Counted from the first letter of the stretch, positions 34,215 through 44,252 are shown. The stretch is DNA of 64,000 bases from Ciceribacter sp. L1K22 (GCF_017599385.1 NZ_JAGFPK010000002.1:62001-126000), one strand, 5' to 3'. Translations and numbers: made by a program. The notes: generated from the letters alone by a model not told the origin.

Positions 34215-35183
34215 TTATAGCGCCGGATCGACCACATCCGGCCACAAGGTCGGAAGTGGGGATACGAGCCCATGGTTGACGCCCCAGAGGTACCAGTTGT
34301 CGACGACCGTGCCGGTGAGCAGGATGCCGATGCCACCTGTCAGCGGGGTCAGGATGGCGAACCACCAGGCCCAGCGATGGACGGATTCCATGGTGGCGTT
34401 AAAGCCCATGGTCCAGCGCCAGAAGAGGGCCGCGCGTTCCGATGCCGTGCCGCGGTCGGTGATCTGCTCCAGCTCCCGCTCGCCGCCGTATTTGCCAACG
34501 GCGAGGATCGTTGCGCCATGCATGGCGAACAACAGTACGGAGCCGTAGAGAAAGACGATCGAGAGGCAGTGGAACGGGTTGTAGTAGAGGTTGCCGTAGC
34601 GGATCGACAGCGCCGCCGTCCAATCGAGGTGCGGGAAGATGCCAAATGGCACGGCTTCGGAAAAATTACCCATCAGCAGCGGCCGGATGAAGCCGAGCAC
34701 AAGGAAGAGCCAGATTGCCGATGCAAACGCCCAAGCGACGTGCGTGCCGAGTTCGAGCTGCCGCGCGCGACGATAGACGCGCACCCACCAGAGAAGAACC
34801 GACAGGGTCAGGAAGAAGCCGGCCATCAGCCACCAGCCGCCTTCGGCCAGTGGCGGAAGAACCTTCAGTCCATATTTTGCCGGTGGTGGTTCCAGCCCGA
34901 GCCAGAAGAGCTGCCTTACGAACTGGATCGGATCCCAGCCGACGGACGCCAACATGTTGAGGCCGATGATCTCGAAGCCGATGAAGCCGAAAACCAGCGA
35001 CAGCGTACCGAGATAACCGAGATAGATCGGGCCGATCTGCGCGTTGCCGATCATCCCGAACAAGCGGACAAAGAATGGCTCTCCCGTCCGCGGGCTGTCG
35101 CCACGCGGTAGCGGCATGCCTTCTTCGGCCGGTCCGCTGATCTGTATCGGCGTGATGATGTTTTGATACTGTGCAAAGAACAT
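34215..35183 (-). CDS. pufM: Photosynthetic reaction centre M subunit
   Basis: 322 residues, five membrane helices. Characteristic stretches are [46 protein letters not shown] (special-pair and iron ligand His) and [35 protein letters not shown] (second iron-ligand His). It begins [15 protein letters not shown], the usual M-subunit start. It pairs with PufL to hold the bacteriochlorophyll special pair, quinones and non-haem iron. Confidence 0.97.
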   Translation of the reverse strand: MFFAQYQNIITPIQISGPAEEGMPLPRGDSPRTGEPFFVRLFGMIGNAQIGPIYLGYLGTLSLVFGFIGFEIIGLNMLASVGWDPIQFVRQLFWLGLEPPPAKYGLKVLPPLAEGGWWLMAGFFLTLSVLLWWVRVYRRARQLELGTHVAWAFASAIWLFLVLGFIRPLLMGNFSEAVPFGIFPHLDWTAALSIRYGNLYYNPFHCLSIVFLYGSVLLFAMHGATILAVGKYGGERELEQITDRGTASERAALFWRWTMGFNATMESVHRWAWWFAILTPLTGGIGILLTGTVVDNWYLWGVNHGLVSPLPTLWPDVVDPAL

Positions 35184-35196
35184 TGTCCGGTCCCCC

Positions 35197-36042
35197 TCAG
35201 TTCCAGATCGGTAGCTCGAGCCACCAGTTCCACCACTGGGGCCAGCCTTTGTTCCAGAAGGGACCGCTGATCACGATACAGACGGCGCTCCAGAACCCGG
35301 CGTTGAGCGCAAGGATCAGGCCCAGCCGATGGATGCCGAGCGTGCCGATCGAGTAACCGATGATGTCGCGGAAGAAGGTGTCTTCATACTCCGGCGTCTT
35401 GACCTCCGCCTGCTTGCCGGCTTCGTCGATCGACGCGCCCGGGTTCGCCGCCGAGAGAATGAGGCCGCCGTGCAGCGCCAGCGCCAGCGTCGTCGTGAAG
35501 AAGAACGACACGGCAATCATGTGGGCCGGGTTATAGTGGAAGTGGAGATACTGGTAGCCGACATTCGACACCCAGTCGAGGTGACTGAAAATGCCGTAGG
35601 GAAAGCCGTTGCCCCAGGCGCCAAGCAACAGGGGGCGTATGACCACAAGGGTGGTGTAGGCGAGGATCGCGAAGGAGAACGCGAAAGGCACGTGATAGCC
35701 GATACCCAGTTTGCGGCATATCTCCACCTCTCTCAGGGCCCAGGAGATGAAGGCCCCCAGCGCACAGACCGTGATGATCTGCCAGAGCCCGCCTTCCTTC
35801 AGGGGCGCGAGCGCGAGACCGTAGGACAAGTCAGGCGGAGCAATCGAGATCTGCCAGATGTTCCATGTTGGGCCAATCGCCGCGCCGTATATGATGAGCG
35901 CCGTGCCAAGAGAGGCAAAGAAGGCGGTCGTTACGCCGAAGAAGCCGACATAGAAGGGACCGACCCAGAAGTCGAACAGATCGCCGCCGATCAGCGTTCC
36001 GCCTCGCACGCGATATTTGCGTTCAAAACTCAGCAGCGCCAT
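35197..36042 (-). CDS. pufL: Photosynthetic reaction centre L subunit
   Basis: 281 residues, five membrane helices, start [36 protein letters not shown]. Chlorophyll and iron ligands lie in [42 protein letters not shown]. The ATG follows CTGGAGGATACGAAA. Together with PufM it forms the charge-separating core. A strong hairpin precedes it at 36102-36133. Confidence 0.97.
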   Translation of the reverse strand: MALLSFERKYRVRGGTLIGGDLFDFWVGPFYVGFFGVTTAFFASLGTALIIYGAAIGPTWNIWQISIAPPDLSYGLALAPLKEGGLWQIITVCALGAFISWALREVEICRKLGIGYHVPFAFSFAILAYTTLVVIRPLLLGAWGNGFPYGIFSHLDWVSNVGYQYLHFHYNPAHMIAVSFFFTTTLALALHGGLILSAANPGASIDEAGKQAEVKTPEYEDTFFRDIIGYSIGTLGIHRLGLILALNAGFWSAVCIVISGPFWNKGWPQWWNWWLELPIWN

Positions 36043-36101
36043 TTTCGTATCCTCCAGGGGTGGTCAGCCGGTTGGCGATGTCCGTGCGTAAGAGATTGGC
36101 G

Positions 36102-36133
36102 GCGGGCGGGATCGTTGAACCGATCGCGCCCGC
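36102..36133 (-). other. Intercistronic pufA-pufL hairpin
   Basis: Inverted repeat with 13-nt arms (36102-36114 and 36121-36133), 12 of 13 matched, loop TTGAAC. It follows the pufA stop. In Rhodobacter a hairpin in this place shields the pufBA mRNA from 3' decay, giving more LH1 than reaction centre. Same role inferred here. Confidence 0.75.
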
Positions 36134-36147
36134 TGCCGGTTCGAGCT

Positions 36148-36342
36148 TCAGCCGACAAGCTGATCCGCGTCCCATGAGATGGAGTGCTCGATCGCACTGG
36201 TCCGGAGGGGTTTGCCCTCGAGCCAGTTGAACCGCTCCGTGCTCAACAGGATGAAGTGGATCAGGATTGCGAGCGTGAACAGGAATACAGACAGTGCGAC
36301 CAGCGCCTTGCGCGGATCGAACATGAGCCAGATTCTCCACAT
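36148..36342 (-). CDS. pufA: Light-harvesting 1 alpha polypeptide
   Basis: 64 residues. [35 protein letters not shown], one membrane helix with bacteriochlorophyll ligand His29. The C-terminal part (about 36-64) extends as [11 protein letters not shown] and further. Pairs with PufB in the LH1 ring around the reaction centre. RBS AGGAGAGCGCAAC precedes the ATG. Confidence 0.97.
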   Translation of the reverse strand: MWRIWLMFDPRKALVALSVFLFTLAILIHFILLSTERFNWLEGKPLRTSAIEHSISWDADQLVG

Positions 36343-36354
36343 GTTGCGCTCTCC

Positions 36355-36576
36355 TTATGCCAGCATCGGCAGAAGCGCTTGGGCCGTCTGGTTGATGCTC
36401 TCCAGGGAGACATAACCTTCCGGCCCTGGAATCCAGGGACGCCACATCCAAACCAGGATATGCGCGACGATCGCAATCGCCGTGAATATCATGAAGCCTT
36501 GGATGAAGAACCCATGGACCTCCCGAGCTTCGCTTTCGGTCAGACCCGAAAGTGAAACATTTGATGTTTCAGCCAT
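36355..36576 (-). CDS. pufB: Light-harvesting 1 beta polypeptide
   Basis: 73 residues from ATG 36576, preceded by AGGAGGTGAGTTTG; a GTG 9 nt further upstream overlaps this site and is rejected. The polypeptide has [20 protein letters not shown], a single helix with His39 as bacteriochlorophyll ligand and [10 protein letters not shown] at the end, typical LH1 beta. The C-terminal tail (about 55-73) is longer than in Rhodobacter. Confidence 0.96.
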   Translation of the reverse strand: MAETSNVSLSGLTESEAREVHGFFIQGFMIFTAIAIVAHILVWMWRPWIPGPEGYVSLESINQTAQALLPMLA

Positions 36577-36600
36577 CAAACTCACCTCCTAGTCTCGAAC

Positions 36601-36683
36601 GCCGCGGCACCCCCGCGGCGGGGTTCCGGCAAAGCCGCCCGAACGGCATCACCGGGTTTTTTGCCGGTGTCGAGAACACCGGC
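36601..36683 (-). other. Hairpins between pufQ and pufB
   Basis: Two perfect stem-loops: GCCGCGG/CCGCGGC at 36601-36619 (7 bp), just ahead of the pufB ribosome site, and GCCGGTGT/ACACCGGC at 36663-36683 (8 bp, 5-nt loop). The second arm can instead pair with CACCGG at 36650-36655, so alternative folds exist. This matches the place where puf mRNA is cleaved and protected in Rhodobacter. Confidence 0.6.
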
Positions 36684-36694
36684 AAACCAGGAGG

Positions 36695-36928
36695 TCACGC
36701 GTGGAACGCGTAACCGACAGCCGCGTAGGCGGCCGAGCGGGCTTCAGCAAAGACCGACTGCTCCGGCCGTGTGGATCCCGCCGTGAAATGGAGAGCGATC
36801 CGGTGGCTCGTCGCCGCGATCAGGCAAAGCGGATATGAGATCAGGAACAGTTGCCGCATCAGCGCGCGCTCCGACTGCCTGTCTCTCAGCGCGTGCGATG
36901 GCGCCGAATACTTATTGGTGGGAAGCAT
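36695..36928 (-). CDS. pufQ: PufQ, bacteriochlorophyll-related puf operon protein
   Basis: 77 residues from ATG 36928, after AAGGAGGTGACAGC, a near-perfect ribosome site; an ATG at 36979 that overlaps the bchZ stop would add 17 residues. One hydrophobic segment (about 30-47). The C-terminal SVFAEARSAAYAAVGYAFHA matches the tail type of rhizobial PufQ. In Rhodobacter PufQ is needed for bacteriochlorophyll synthesis or transport into the LH/RC complexes. Weak sequence conservation makes position (between bchZ and pufB) the strongest argument. Confidence 0.8.
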   Translation of the reverse strand: MLPTNKYSAPSHALRDRQSERALMRQLFLISYPLCLIAATSHRIALHFTAGSTRPEQSVFAEARSAAYAAVGYAFHA

Positions 36929-36975
36929 GCTGTCACCTCCTTGCCGTCCCCCGGACGGGCCTGTGAATGTCGTCT

Positions 36976-38430
36976 TCATGCGTATGCTCCCGTCGCCGTT
37001 CGCGACGCGTGTTCCAGATGCCGGGTTTCGACCTCGGACGCGTTCTCACGGCGCGCCTCACGCTCCGCGGCATCGCGAAGGCGTTTGGCGGCGGAAATGC
37101 GGACCAGTACGGGTTCGTCGTTGATGCGCCGATCCAGCAGTGACTGGGCGTCCAGCGACCACGGCAGTTCGCCGGCTCGACGCGTCGTCGTAGGCTCTAT
37201 TGCATCGAGCTCGCCTGCCTTCGGCAGGATCTCGAAAAGCATATCGAAGAGTGCGTTGCAGACTTCCTGTATGAGCCAGGCGGCGCCCGAATAGCCCATG
37301 ACCGGCGTTCCGATATGGCGGCGCACGATGGCGCCGGGGTAGGACAACTGGACAAACTTGCCGCGGGCACCGCGCTCGGCCATGTACATGCGTTCGTTGA
37401 ACGAGCCGAACATGATCATCGGCGGCTTGTTGCCGACAAGGTCGATGACCGCTGCGTTGTCGGTCTTCGTGCCTGGCTTGCGGGGCACCGCGAAGGTGCA
37501 GGGAAGCCCCATTTCCTCCTCAAGGAAATTGCGCACGCCGCGCACATAAGTCTCGTTGGCGACGATGGCGAAGCTCGCGGTCGCGAAGAAGTCCTGGGTA
37601 ACGGAGCGCCAGAGATCCCAGAGCGGCTTCAGCGTCGTGTGCTTTTCTCTGGTGATGAAGGGTTCCGGATCGAGCCCCAGCATACCCCCGAGCTCGCGCA
37701 GGAACGCGGTCGTCGAATGGATGCCGATTGGTGCCTGCAAGTAGGGGCGATCCAGCGTCTCGCAGAGCAGGCGGCCAAATTCGCGGTAGAGGCAGATGTT
37801 TACATCTGCGTCGGCGAGCTTGCGCACGTCCTCAATATGACTTCCCAACGGGAAGATCATGTTGATCTCGGCACCGATGCCTTCCACCAGGCGGCGAATC
37901 TCCGCGAGGTCGGAGGGCATGTTGTAGGTGCCGTAGATCGGGCCGATGATGTTGACTCGGGGCTTTGCGCCCTCGGCGCGCCGGCGCGGCGCCGGAACCT
38001 TGCCACCCTTCGGTCCAAATTCGGTCCAGAGCCACTTCAGCGCGCGGTCCGCGCTCTGCCACTGGTCTTCGTCGATGGTGCGCGGCAGGAAGCGGACGAT
38101 GTTGGAGCCCTCAGGCGTCACGCCGCCACCGATCATTTCGGCGATCGAACCGGTGACGACGACCGCCGGCAGGTCCGGATCGAGGGCCAGGCGGGCCCGT
38201 TTCATCGCGCCTTCGGTTCCATGCTGGCCGAGTTCATCCTCTGACAGGCCGGAAACGACGATCGGCAGTTCGTGTGGCGGAAGCGCGTCGGTGTAATGCA
38301 GCACCGAGGTGACCGGGAGGTTTTCACAGCCGACCGGGCCATCGATGATGACCTGCAGGCCCTTGATCGCCGTGAAGGCATAGACGCTGCCCCAGTAGCC
38401 GCCGGCTCTATCGTGGTCGAGGATCAGCAT
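36976..38430 (-). CDS. bchZ: Chlorophyllide a reductase subunit Z
   Basis: 484 residues. Catalytic YZ component with BchY; reduces the B ring (C7-C8) of chlorophyllide a, in effect turning a chlorin into a bacteriochlorin. Opens [39 protein letters not shown] with the cluster Cys, followed by [36 protein letters not shown]. The stop lies just before the pufQ leader. It overlaps bchY by 7 nt. Confidence 0.96.
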   Translation of the reverse strand: MLILDHDRAGGYWGSVYAFTAIKGLQVIIDGPVGCENLPVTSVLHYTDALPPHELPIVVSGLSEDELGQHGTEGAMKRARLALDPDLPAVVVTGSIAEMIGGGVTPEGSNIVRFLPRTIDEDQWQSADRALKWLWTEFGPKGGKVPAPRRRAEGAKPRVNIIGPIYGTYNMPSDLAEIRRLVEGIGAEINMIFPLGSHIEDVRKLADADVNICLYREFGRLLCETLDRPYLQAPIGIHSTTAFLRELGGMLGLDPEPFITREKHTTLKPLWDLWRSVTQDFFATASFAIVANETYVRGVRNFLEEEMGLPCTFAVPRKPGTKTDNAAVIDLVGNKPPMIMFGSFNERMYMAERGARGKFVQLSYPGAIVRRHIGTPVMGYSGAAWLIQEVCNALFDMLFEILPKAGELDAIEPTTTRRAGELPWSLDAQSLLDRRINDEPVLVRISAAKRLRDAAEREARRENASEVETRHLEHASRTATGAYA

Positions 38431-40007
38431 CCGACACTATCTCCGTTATCGACGGCGTTGCGGGACTGCTTAACCTTGGCTGCATACTTCTTGCGGTAGG
38501 CGCTGCGATCCTGGGGAACCTCCTGCCAGACACCGGCGGTGTCTCCGCTGCCGACACCCTCGAAGAATGCGTTCATCGCGATGAACCGGTCCTTGTTTGC
38601 AATGGCGGCATTGATGACCGAGGGCAGCGAGCCCGGACCGGCCGGTCCCATGAGCGGGCGAGCGGAAATCAGGTTGGTGAAGTAGAGCGCCGGTGTCGCG
38701 GCCTCCTTGGCCTTCTGCACGACCGGCGTCGTGCCGATCGCCAGATCGGGGCGGAATTCCTCAAAGGCGGCGATGTCCTGCTCGAGCGAGGCGCGGAAGC
38801 AGAGGGTTACGCCACGGGCTTCGAGCCAGTCGGCGTCCTCACCGTTGTAGGGGGTCCGGGGACAGGCGGTGCCGACATAGCGCAGATCGGCGCCAAGCTC
38901 GACCAGCAGTCGTCCAACAATGAGCTCGGAGCCTTCGTAGCCGGAGAGAGTAATGCGCCCTTTGATGCGGTTTGCGGCAAGCCCGGCGGAGATTGCGGCG
39001 CGCATGGCGTTGCGGGTGGCGTCGATGCGGGCCTGCGGCACGGAACAGTTCCGTCCTATGGCGGAGAGCCAGGCGTCCGTGCCGTCCAGGCCGATCGGGG
39101 CCGAGCCGACGATGCTGCGGCCGGCGGCAGTAAACTCGCGGAAGGTCGCCGTGTAGAACGGGTGGATCGCGGCCACCGTCGCGCAGTCGAGGGCCGCATA
39201 AAGATCGCGCCACTCACGCACGGGAACCGTCGGCCCAACCGCCAGTCCCATCGGCTCCAGCATGCCCCCGATGACGATCGGGTCCGCCGGGAACATCTCG
39301 CCGACAAGGGTCACAGTCGGCTTGTCCTTCAGACCGCCACGGGGGCGCTGCACGGGCCCGGCTTCCGCTTCCTGCCGGGCATAGGCCAGCATGGCGGCCG
39401 ACAGCACATCCTTGGCCTCCGCATGGGTGGGCACGCCGAAGCCCGGTACGTCGATGCCAACGATACGCACGCCATCGATTTCGCGCGGCAGCATCTTCAG
39501 GGGGACGCCCGATGCTGTCGGAACACAGAGGTTGGTTACGATTACCGCATCATATTTTTCCGGGTCGGCCATCTGATGCACGGCCTCCACGATGTCCTCG
39601 TAGAGCTTGCCGGTGACCAGCGTCTCCGAGCTGAACGGAACGTAGCCGACCGAGCGCTTTGCACCATAGAAATGCGAGGTGAAGGTCAGGCCGTAGACGC
39701 AGCAGGCTGAACCCGACAGGATGGTGCCGACGCGGCGCATGCGCAGACCGACGCGCAAGGAACCAAATGCCGGGCACATCGATTGCGGCTGGTCGTGCGG
39801 TCCCTTGGGATAGTCCGCCTCGAAGCGATCCATCAAGTCGCCCTGGCCGGCCGCTCGCGCAGCGGCTTTGGACAGTTCGACGCCGCCATGGCAGCCGATG
39901 CCGGACGCATCGGCTGCCATGGCGTCTGCAAAGAACGCGGTGTCAGTTCCGGCGGTGGCGGACCGGCCGGTTTCTTCTGCCTCGAATTCCTTGCGAAGAT
40001 CGTCCAT
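38424..40007 (-). CDS. bchY: Chlorophyllide a reductase subunit Y
   Basis: 527 residues. Nitrogenase-like alpha partner of BchZ. Cluster-ligand region [45 protein letters not shown] and [16 protein letters not shown] are visible. The first about 40 residues ([29 protein letters not shown]) are a variable leader. Runs after bchX with 15 nt between. Confidence 0.95.
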   Translation of the reverse strand: MDDLRKEFEAEETGRSATAGTDTAFFADAMAADASGIGCHGGVELSKAAARAAGQGDLMDRFEADYPKGPHDQPQSMCPAFGSLRVGLRMRRVGTILSGSACCVYGLTFTSHFYGAKRSVGYVPFSSETLVTGKLYEDIVEAVHQMADPEKYDAVIVTNLCVPTASGVPLKMLPREIDGVRIVGIDVPGFGVPTHAEAKDVLSAAMLAYARQEAEAGPVQRPRGGLKDKPTVTLVGEMFPADPIVIGGMLEPMGLAVGPTVPVREWRDLYAALDCATVAAIHPFYTATFREFTAAGRSIVGSAPIGLDGTDAWLSAIGRNCSVPQARIDATRNAMRAAISAGLAANRIKGRITLSGYEGSELIVGRLLVELGADLRYVGTACPRTPYNGEDADWLEARGVTLCFRASLEQDIAAFEEFRPDLAIGTTPVVQKAKEAATPALYFTNLISARPLMGPAGPGSLPSVINAAIANKDRFIAMNAFFEGVGSGDTAGVWQEVPQDRSAYRKKYAAKVKQSRNAVDNGDSVGC

Positions 40008-40022
40008 CTGTTCGTCTCGCTC

Positions 40023-41030
40023 TCACACGTTGTCGTAGACGACTTCCAGCGACGGCCGGGTCAGGGCGCCCGCGGCGCACATGTCTTCCGGCAGGGCTGG
40101 CTGGAGCTTGTAGTCGGCGCCGGTTTCGCTTGCGTCGAAGAGGCCAAGAAGGCCGTCTTGATCGAGCGGTCGGGGGAGAACTGGCGGGGCTTCAGCGAGA
40201 TTGATGGAGAGCGCCTCGAACAGGGGGCCCCATTGGCTGTCGTGGGTTCCGATGATCTGGTAGTTGGCGCTTTTGCGTCTGATATCCTCGTGCTGCGGGA
40301 TCGAGGCCAATACCGGGATGCCGACGGCTTCCGCGAAGGCCTGCGCCTCTCCGGTGCCGTCGTCCTTGTTGATGACGAGGCCGGCGACGCCGACATTGCC
40401 GCCGAGGTTACGGAAGTATTTGACCGCCGAGCAGACATTGTTGGCGACATAAAGCGATTGCAGATCGTTGGAGCCGACGACGACCACCTTCTGGCACATG
40501 TCGCGGGCGATCGGCAGGCCGAAGCCACCGCAGACGACATCACCGAGGAAGTCCAAGAGGACGTAGTCGAAGTCCCAGTCGTGGAAGCCAAGCTTCTCGA
40601 GCGTCTCGAAGCCGTGGATAATGCCGCGGCCACCACAGCCACGGCCGACTTCAGGTCCACCGAGTTCCATCGCGAAGACGCCGTCGCGCTTGAAGCAGAC
40701 GTCGGAGATCGAGACCTCCTGGCCTGCTTCCTTGCGGCGCGAGGCCGTCTGGATGATCGTCGGGCAGGCGCGGCCGCCGAAAAGCAGCGATGTCGTGTCG
40801 CTCTTCGGATCACAGCCGATCAGCAACACCTTTTTGCCCAGCTGGGCCAGCATGTAGGAGAGATTAGCGAGCGTGAAGCTCTTGCCGATGCCGCCCTTGC
40901 CGTAGATCGCGATGATCTGCGTTTCCTTGGTGACCTTGCCAGTTGCCGGCGCATCGGGTTCGATGGCGGCTTCTTCGCGAAGGTTCTCCTGCAGGCGCTC
41001 CAGTCCGTCCTGTGCGAGGTCGAGGCTCAT
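40023..41030 (-). CDS. bchX: Chlorophyllide a reductase iron protein X
   Basis: 335 residues from ATG 41030 (MSLDLAQDGLERLQENL), overlapping the bchC stop. NifH/BchL-like ATPase with P-loop [20 protein letters not shown] at about residues 40-55, and cysteine pairs in GGPEVGRGCGGRG and [12 protein letters not shown] for the bridging 4Fe-4S cluster. It delivers electrons to BchY-BchZ. GGAGGAAAGCCGC upstream supports the start. Confidence 0.96.
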   Translation of the reverse strand: MSLDLAQDGLERLQENLREEAAIEPDAPATGKVTKETQIIAIYGKGGIGKSFTLANLSYMLAQLGKKVLLIGCDPKSDTTSLLFGGRACPTIIQTASRRKEAGQEVSISDVCFKRDGVFAMELGGPEVGRGCGGRGIIHGFETLEKLGFHDWDFDYVLLDFLGDVVCGGFGLPIARDMCQKVVVVGSNDLQSLYVANNVCSAVKYFRNLGGNVGVAGLVINKDDGTGEAQAFAEAVGIPVLASIPQHEDIRRKSANYQIIGTHDSQWGPLFEALSINLAEAPPVLPRPLDQDGLLGLFDASETGADYKLQPALPEDMCAAGALTRPSLEVVYDNV

Positions 41031-41962
41031 GCGGCTTTCCTCCAGTCGATGATCATTTTCAGGCAATTTGGATCGTTGAACGCGGTCCGATAGGCGAGCG
41101 GCACTTGGCCCGGAGATGCTCGATGGGTCACAAGACCCTTGAGCGAGAGACGACCCGAGTTGGCGAGATCGATCACGGCAACAACGTCTTCTGGTCGAAA
41201 TTCGGCGGCTATGGATAGCGTGAGTTCCCGCATGAAAGCCGGAGCGAATGCGCAGCTGATCCGGTCTCCGTAAAATCCTGCGAGGACGAGTTCGGCCGGC
41301 CGGTTGAGCCGGGCGACAACCCGGTCGATCACTGCGGGGTCGCCGCTGGCATCGATAGCCGTATCATAGCGTGTTTCGGTGTCGTCAGCCGGATCGACGA
41401 CCGCGTAGCCGTCGCTGCAATCCCTGCGCGATGCCGCAATCTCCCAGACGACCGGTGACGGATGACCGAGGGCCATTACAACCCGCGCGATCAGACGTCC
41501 CAGGACGCCATGACCGATGACCAGGCCCACCGCACCCTTCGCGCGGCGGACGGCATGATGCGCCGTTGCTGCCAGCGCCAGAAGAACGGCGTCCTCATCA
41601 AGTGCGCCCACATCGTAGACCCGGTTTGCCGGCACCACCAGGCGGGAAGCCGTGGCGCCGAACAGGCCTGCCGCGTCGGGAAAACAGCTTGAGCCGGGGA
41701 CAAACACCTTCGTGCCAATCTTGAGCCGCGACCCGGCGCCAGCCTCAACGACGCGGGCAACCGATTCATAGCCCGGCACCAGCGGGTAACCCATCCCGGG
41801 GAAGGCTGGCATCGTGCCTTCGAAAAGCATCTTTTCGGTGCCGGTGGATACGCCGCTGACCAGTGTTTCGACCACCACGTCATCTTGGGCCGGCGCACAG
41901 AGTGTCAGCTGCCGCAAGGCTACTTCTCCGGGTCTTTCGAAAACGACGGCTGACGCGTCCAT
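41027..41962 (-). CDS. bchC: Bacteriochlorophyllide a dehydrogenase (3-hydroxyethyl)
   Basis: 311 residues. Medium-chain dehydrogenase-type oxidoreductase that oxidises the 3-hydroxyethyl group to 3-acetyl, giving bacteriochlorophyllide a. Start MDASAVVFERPGEVALRQLTL, then YPLVPGYESVARVVEAG and nucleotide-fold region VGLVIGHGVLGRLIARVVMALGHPSPVVWE. Two PpsR operators lie upstream (42001-42044), as for Rhodobacter bchC. Confidence 0.94.
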   Translation of the reverse strand: MDASAVVFERPGEVALRQLTLCAPAQDDVVVETLVSGVSTGTEKMLFEGTMPAFPGMGYPLVPGYESVARVVEAGAGSRLKIGTKVFVPGSSCFPDAAGLFGATASRLVVPANRVYDVGALDEDAVLLALAATAHHAVRRAKGAVGLVIGHGVLGRLIARVVMALGHPSPVVWEIAASRRDCSDGYAVVDPADDTETRYDTAIDASGDPAVIDRVVARLNRPAELVLAGFYGDRISCAFAPAFMRELTLSIAAEFRPEDVVAVIDLANSGRLSLKGLVTHRASPGQVPLAYRTAFNDPNCLKMIIDWRKAA

Positions 41963-42000
41963 GGCGTGCCTCCCAGCACAGGATCGCCTGATCCCTAATG

Positions 42001-42044
42001 TGTCATCTTAATTTGACATATCTGACTGTCAATTAATATTTACA
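42001..42044. promoter_or_regulatory. Two exact PpsR operators upstream of bchC
   Basis: 42001-42018 (TGTCAT-N6-TTGACA) and 42027-42044 (TGTCAA-N6-TTTACA) both fit TGT-N12-ACA. They are 26 nt centre to centre, 2.5 helical turns, between crtF (stop 42073) and bchC (start 41962). A tandem pair upstream of bchC is the arrangement through which PpsR/CrtJ tetramers act cooperatively in Rhodobacter. Confidence 0.9.
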
Positions 42045-42072
42045 CTCTTCGACAGGTTAGGCCCGTATCGTG

Positions 42073-43275
42073 TTACCGCACAGCGGTCACAAGCGTTGCG
42101 ATCAAAGGGTTTGGTGATGAAATTGTCCGTATCGCCGCAAACCCGGCCTTTGCCAGCAATTTGGAAATCTCCTGGTCGCTACGGCATCGCCCGGACCCCA
42201 TGGCGAGAAAATAGATGCTGAAATAGGCAGAGGAGAGTCGGGCCCCCTCCGAGGAACCCGCCATCGCTTCGGCAACGATCACTCTGGTGTTCGGCCGCAG
42301 CGACCGGTGCAGATTTCCCAGGATGGCAGCGACGCGCGCGTCATCGTGATCGCACAGCACGCGAATGAGCGTGACGCAATCCGCCTCGGCGGGAATGTCG
42401 TCCTTCACAAAGTCGCCGCCATGAACACGGCTTCGCGCTGCCAGCCCCAAGGTCGCAAGATGATGGCGCGCGCGCTCGGCGACCGACGGCAGATCGAAAA
42501 GCCTGAGATCGAGCTCAGGGTGCGCGGCGGCAGCCGCCGCCAGGAAAGCGCCATCCCCGCCGCCAATGTCGAGCAGGATGCGGACCTGGCCAAAATCGTA
42601 ACTGGCCAGGATGCAATCCGACATCATCGTCTGGCTTTCGCGCATCAAGGTCGAATAGTCGGCAGTCGAGGCGGCGTCGAGATTGCCCGGTTCGGCGCCC
42701 CGCACATAGGCCCAATAGCGCCGCAGTTCCGTCTCCTCGTGGTCCGGGGTCAGCAATTGCTGGGGCTCGATCAGGTCGCGGTAAAGCATCTCGTGATGAA
42801 GGATCATGGCGGCAAGGCCACGGTCGGCCGCGACGACGACGCCGGCATCGTCTAGAATCCAAAGATCGGTTGCGACCTCCCTGACAATGCCGAGATCGGC
42901 ATTGACTCGCAGCAGGGTGCGAAGTCGGTCGTGAGGCAGGTTCATGGCGGTGGCGAGGCTTTCGCTCGTGAGGGCCTTGTCCACCAGCCTGTCATAGAGG
43001 CCGGTCCTCACGCCGGTCAGCAGAACCTGCGAAAAGATGAAGCCGCCTGTCAGCCGGAACAGCGCGTTTGCTTTGCGATTGGATATCTGACGCAGTATCG
43101 GAAGACGCGCGATATTTCGTCTGAAGGCGCGTGAGGCGATTAGCCGATTACGCCACAGGCGAAGGCGGGCGCCGAACGGCAGTGCTTCGTGCTGATGCGT
43201 CGAGGCCGCCTCCTGATTACGCGTTCGCCACCTTTGCGAGATGCTGGTTTTATCCTGTCCGGCGGGGTTTGCCAT
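42073..43275 (-). CDS. crtF: Demethylspheroidene/hydroxy-carotenoid O-methyltransferase
   Basis: 400 residues. SAM-dependent methyltransferase that methylates the C1-hydroxyl of acyclic carotenoids. Winged-helix dimerisation domain first (LFRLTGGFIFSQVLLTGVRTGLYDRLVD), then the SAM motif ILLDIGGGDGAFLAAAAAAHPEL, and RSLRPNTRVIVAEAMAG near the end. Starts 8 nt after the crtE stop. About 40 N-terminal residues are charged and poorly conserved. Confidence 0.94.
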   Translation of the reverse strand: MANPAGQDKTSISQRWRTRNQEAASTHQHEALPFGARLRLWRNRLIASRAFRRNIARLPILRQISNRKANALFRLTGGFIFSQVLLTGVRTGLYDRLVDKALTSESLATAMNLPHDRLRTLLRVNADLGIVREVATDLWILDDAGVVVAADRGLAAMILHHEMLYRDLIEPQQLLTPDHEETELRRYWAYVRGAEPGNLDAASTADYSTLMRESQTMMSDCILASYDFGQVRILLDIGGGDGAFLAAAAAAHPELDLRLFDLPSVAERARHHLATLGLAARSRVHGGDFVKDDIPAEADCVTLIRVLCDHDDARVAAILGNLHRSLRPNTRVIVAEAMAGSSEGARLSSAYFSIYFLAMGSGRCRSDQEISKLLAKAGFAAIRTISSPNPLIATLVTAVR

Positions 43276-43283
43276 CGGCGCGC

Positions 43284-44153
43284 CTAGGCGGCGCTTGCGG
43301 CAAGTTTCTTCGGCATCAATCGCGTCGCCTCATTGCGGATCATCGCCCGGAATGCATCGCGTCCGGGGCAGTCCGGGACGCTGTCTGCAGCGGAGTCGAC
43401 CATTGTGCGCAGATGCTTCAAGGCGCCCTCGATTCCGAGGCGAATGGCGATGTTCGGCTTTGCGTTTCTGGCATCCTGGCCAACCGGCTTGCCCATGCTG
43501 CCGCCCTCGCCGATCACATCATAGAGGTCGTCGGCCACCTGATACGCAGAGCCCAGTGCGTCGGCCAATGGCAGCCAATCCTGGGGGCTTCCGCCAGATG
43601 CCAAGGCTCCTGTCGAAACGGCACCAGCGAAGAGCGAGGCCGTCTTGGCACGATGATACTGATCGATATTGATCTCGGCTTCGCTTTCCCAGGCCTGCCC
43701 GGCGACCAGTCCGTAAGGCGACCCAACCGCTTTGGCAATCGTGGCGATGAGGGGCGCGGTCAGTCGGGGTGCGTGCATGGTCTCGCGCGCGACCGTTTCG
43801 AAGGCCGCCACGATCAGACCGTCGCCGACCAGAAGTGCGATTTCTTCCCCGAATTCCGCATGCACCGAGGCTTGTCCGCGTCGGGTGGCGGCGTTGTCGA
43901 AGCAGGGCATGTCGTCGTGAACCAGGGATGCGCAGTGCAGAAGCTCGATCGCGGTGGCGGCGGCGTCGGCCGCTTGCGGATCGCTGTCGCCGCAGGCGGT
44001 AGCAACAGCGAGGCAGAGCTTTGGCCTGATGCGAGCGCCTCCCGGAAAGACCGCGTGGCGAATGGCTTTGGCAAAAAGCGGCGGGCATCCATTCGCCGTG
44101 GCAAAGCGAAGCGACAATTGCATTCCGGCTTCAATACGCTCGGGCAAATCCAT
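43284..44153 (-). CDS. crtE: Geranylgeranyl diphosphate synthase
   Basis: 289 residues from ATG 44153 (MDLPERIEAG), preceded by GGGAGGAGGTTTCCC; a TTG further upstream is not favoured. Trans-prenyltransferase with first Asp-rich motif DDMPCFD at residues 80-86 and second motif YQVADDLYDVIGEGG. Makes GGPP for phytoene and for the tail of bacteriochlorophyll. It is the first gene of the minus-strand superoperon, divergent from crtD. Confidence 0.95.
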   Translation of the reverse strand: MDLPERIEAGMQLSLRFATANGCPPLFAKAIRHAVFPGGARIRPKLCLAVATACGDSDPQAADAAATAIELLHCASLVHDDMPCFDNAATRRGQASVHAEFGEEIALLVGDGLIVAAFETVARETMHAPRLTAPLIATIAKAVGSPYGLVAGQAWESEAEINIDQYHRAKTASLFAGAVSTGALASGGSPQDWLPLADALGSAYQVADDLYDVIGEGGSMGKPVGQDARNAKPNIAIRLGIEGALKHLRTMVDSAADSVPDCPGRDAFRAMIRNEATRLMPKKLAASAA

Positions 44154-44177
44154 GGGAAACCTCCTCCCAAACTGGAT

Positions 44178-44252
44178 CGTCAATGAAAGTTGACTATCCT
44201 ATGTGTAAAGATAAATTGACACATGAATTTCGAATGTCAATCTGGAAGGACA
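44178..44252. promoter_or_regulatory. PpsR site cluster between divergent crtE and crtD
   Basis: Three candidates: 44178-44195 (CGTCAA-N6-TTGACT, imperfect), 44204-44221 (TGTAAA-N6-TTGACA, exact) and 44235-44252 (TGT-N12-ACA but weak inner symmetry, overlapping the crtD ribosome site). The middle one is convincing. They lie in the 103-nt space between both start codons and can serve both directions. Confidence 0.75.

Noticed and set aside
36577-36585. Upstream GTG start for pufB (three more residues)
   Set aside because: It lies over the AGGAGGTGAG ribosome site of the ATG at 36576.
44235-44252. Third crtE/crtD PpsR motif as a full operator
   Set aside because: It satisfies TGT-N12-ACA but the inner bases are not palindromic and it includes the crtD ribosome site; counted only as weak.
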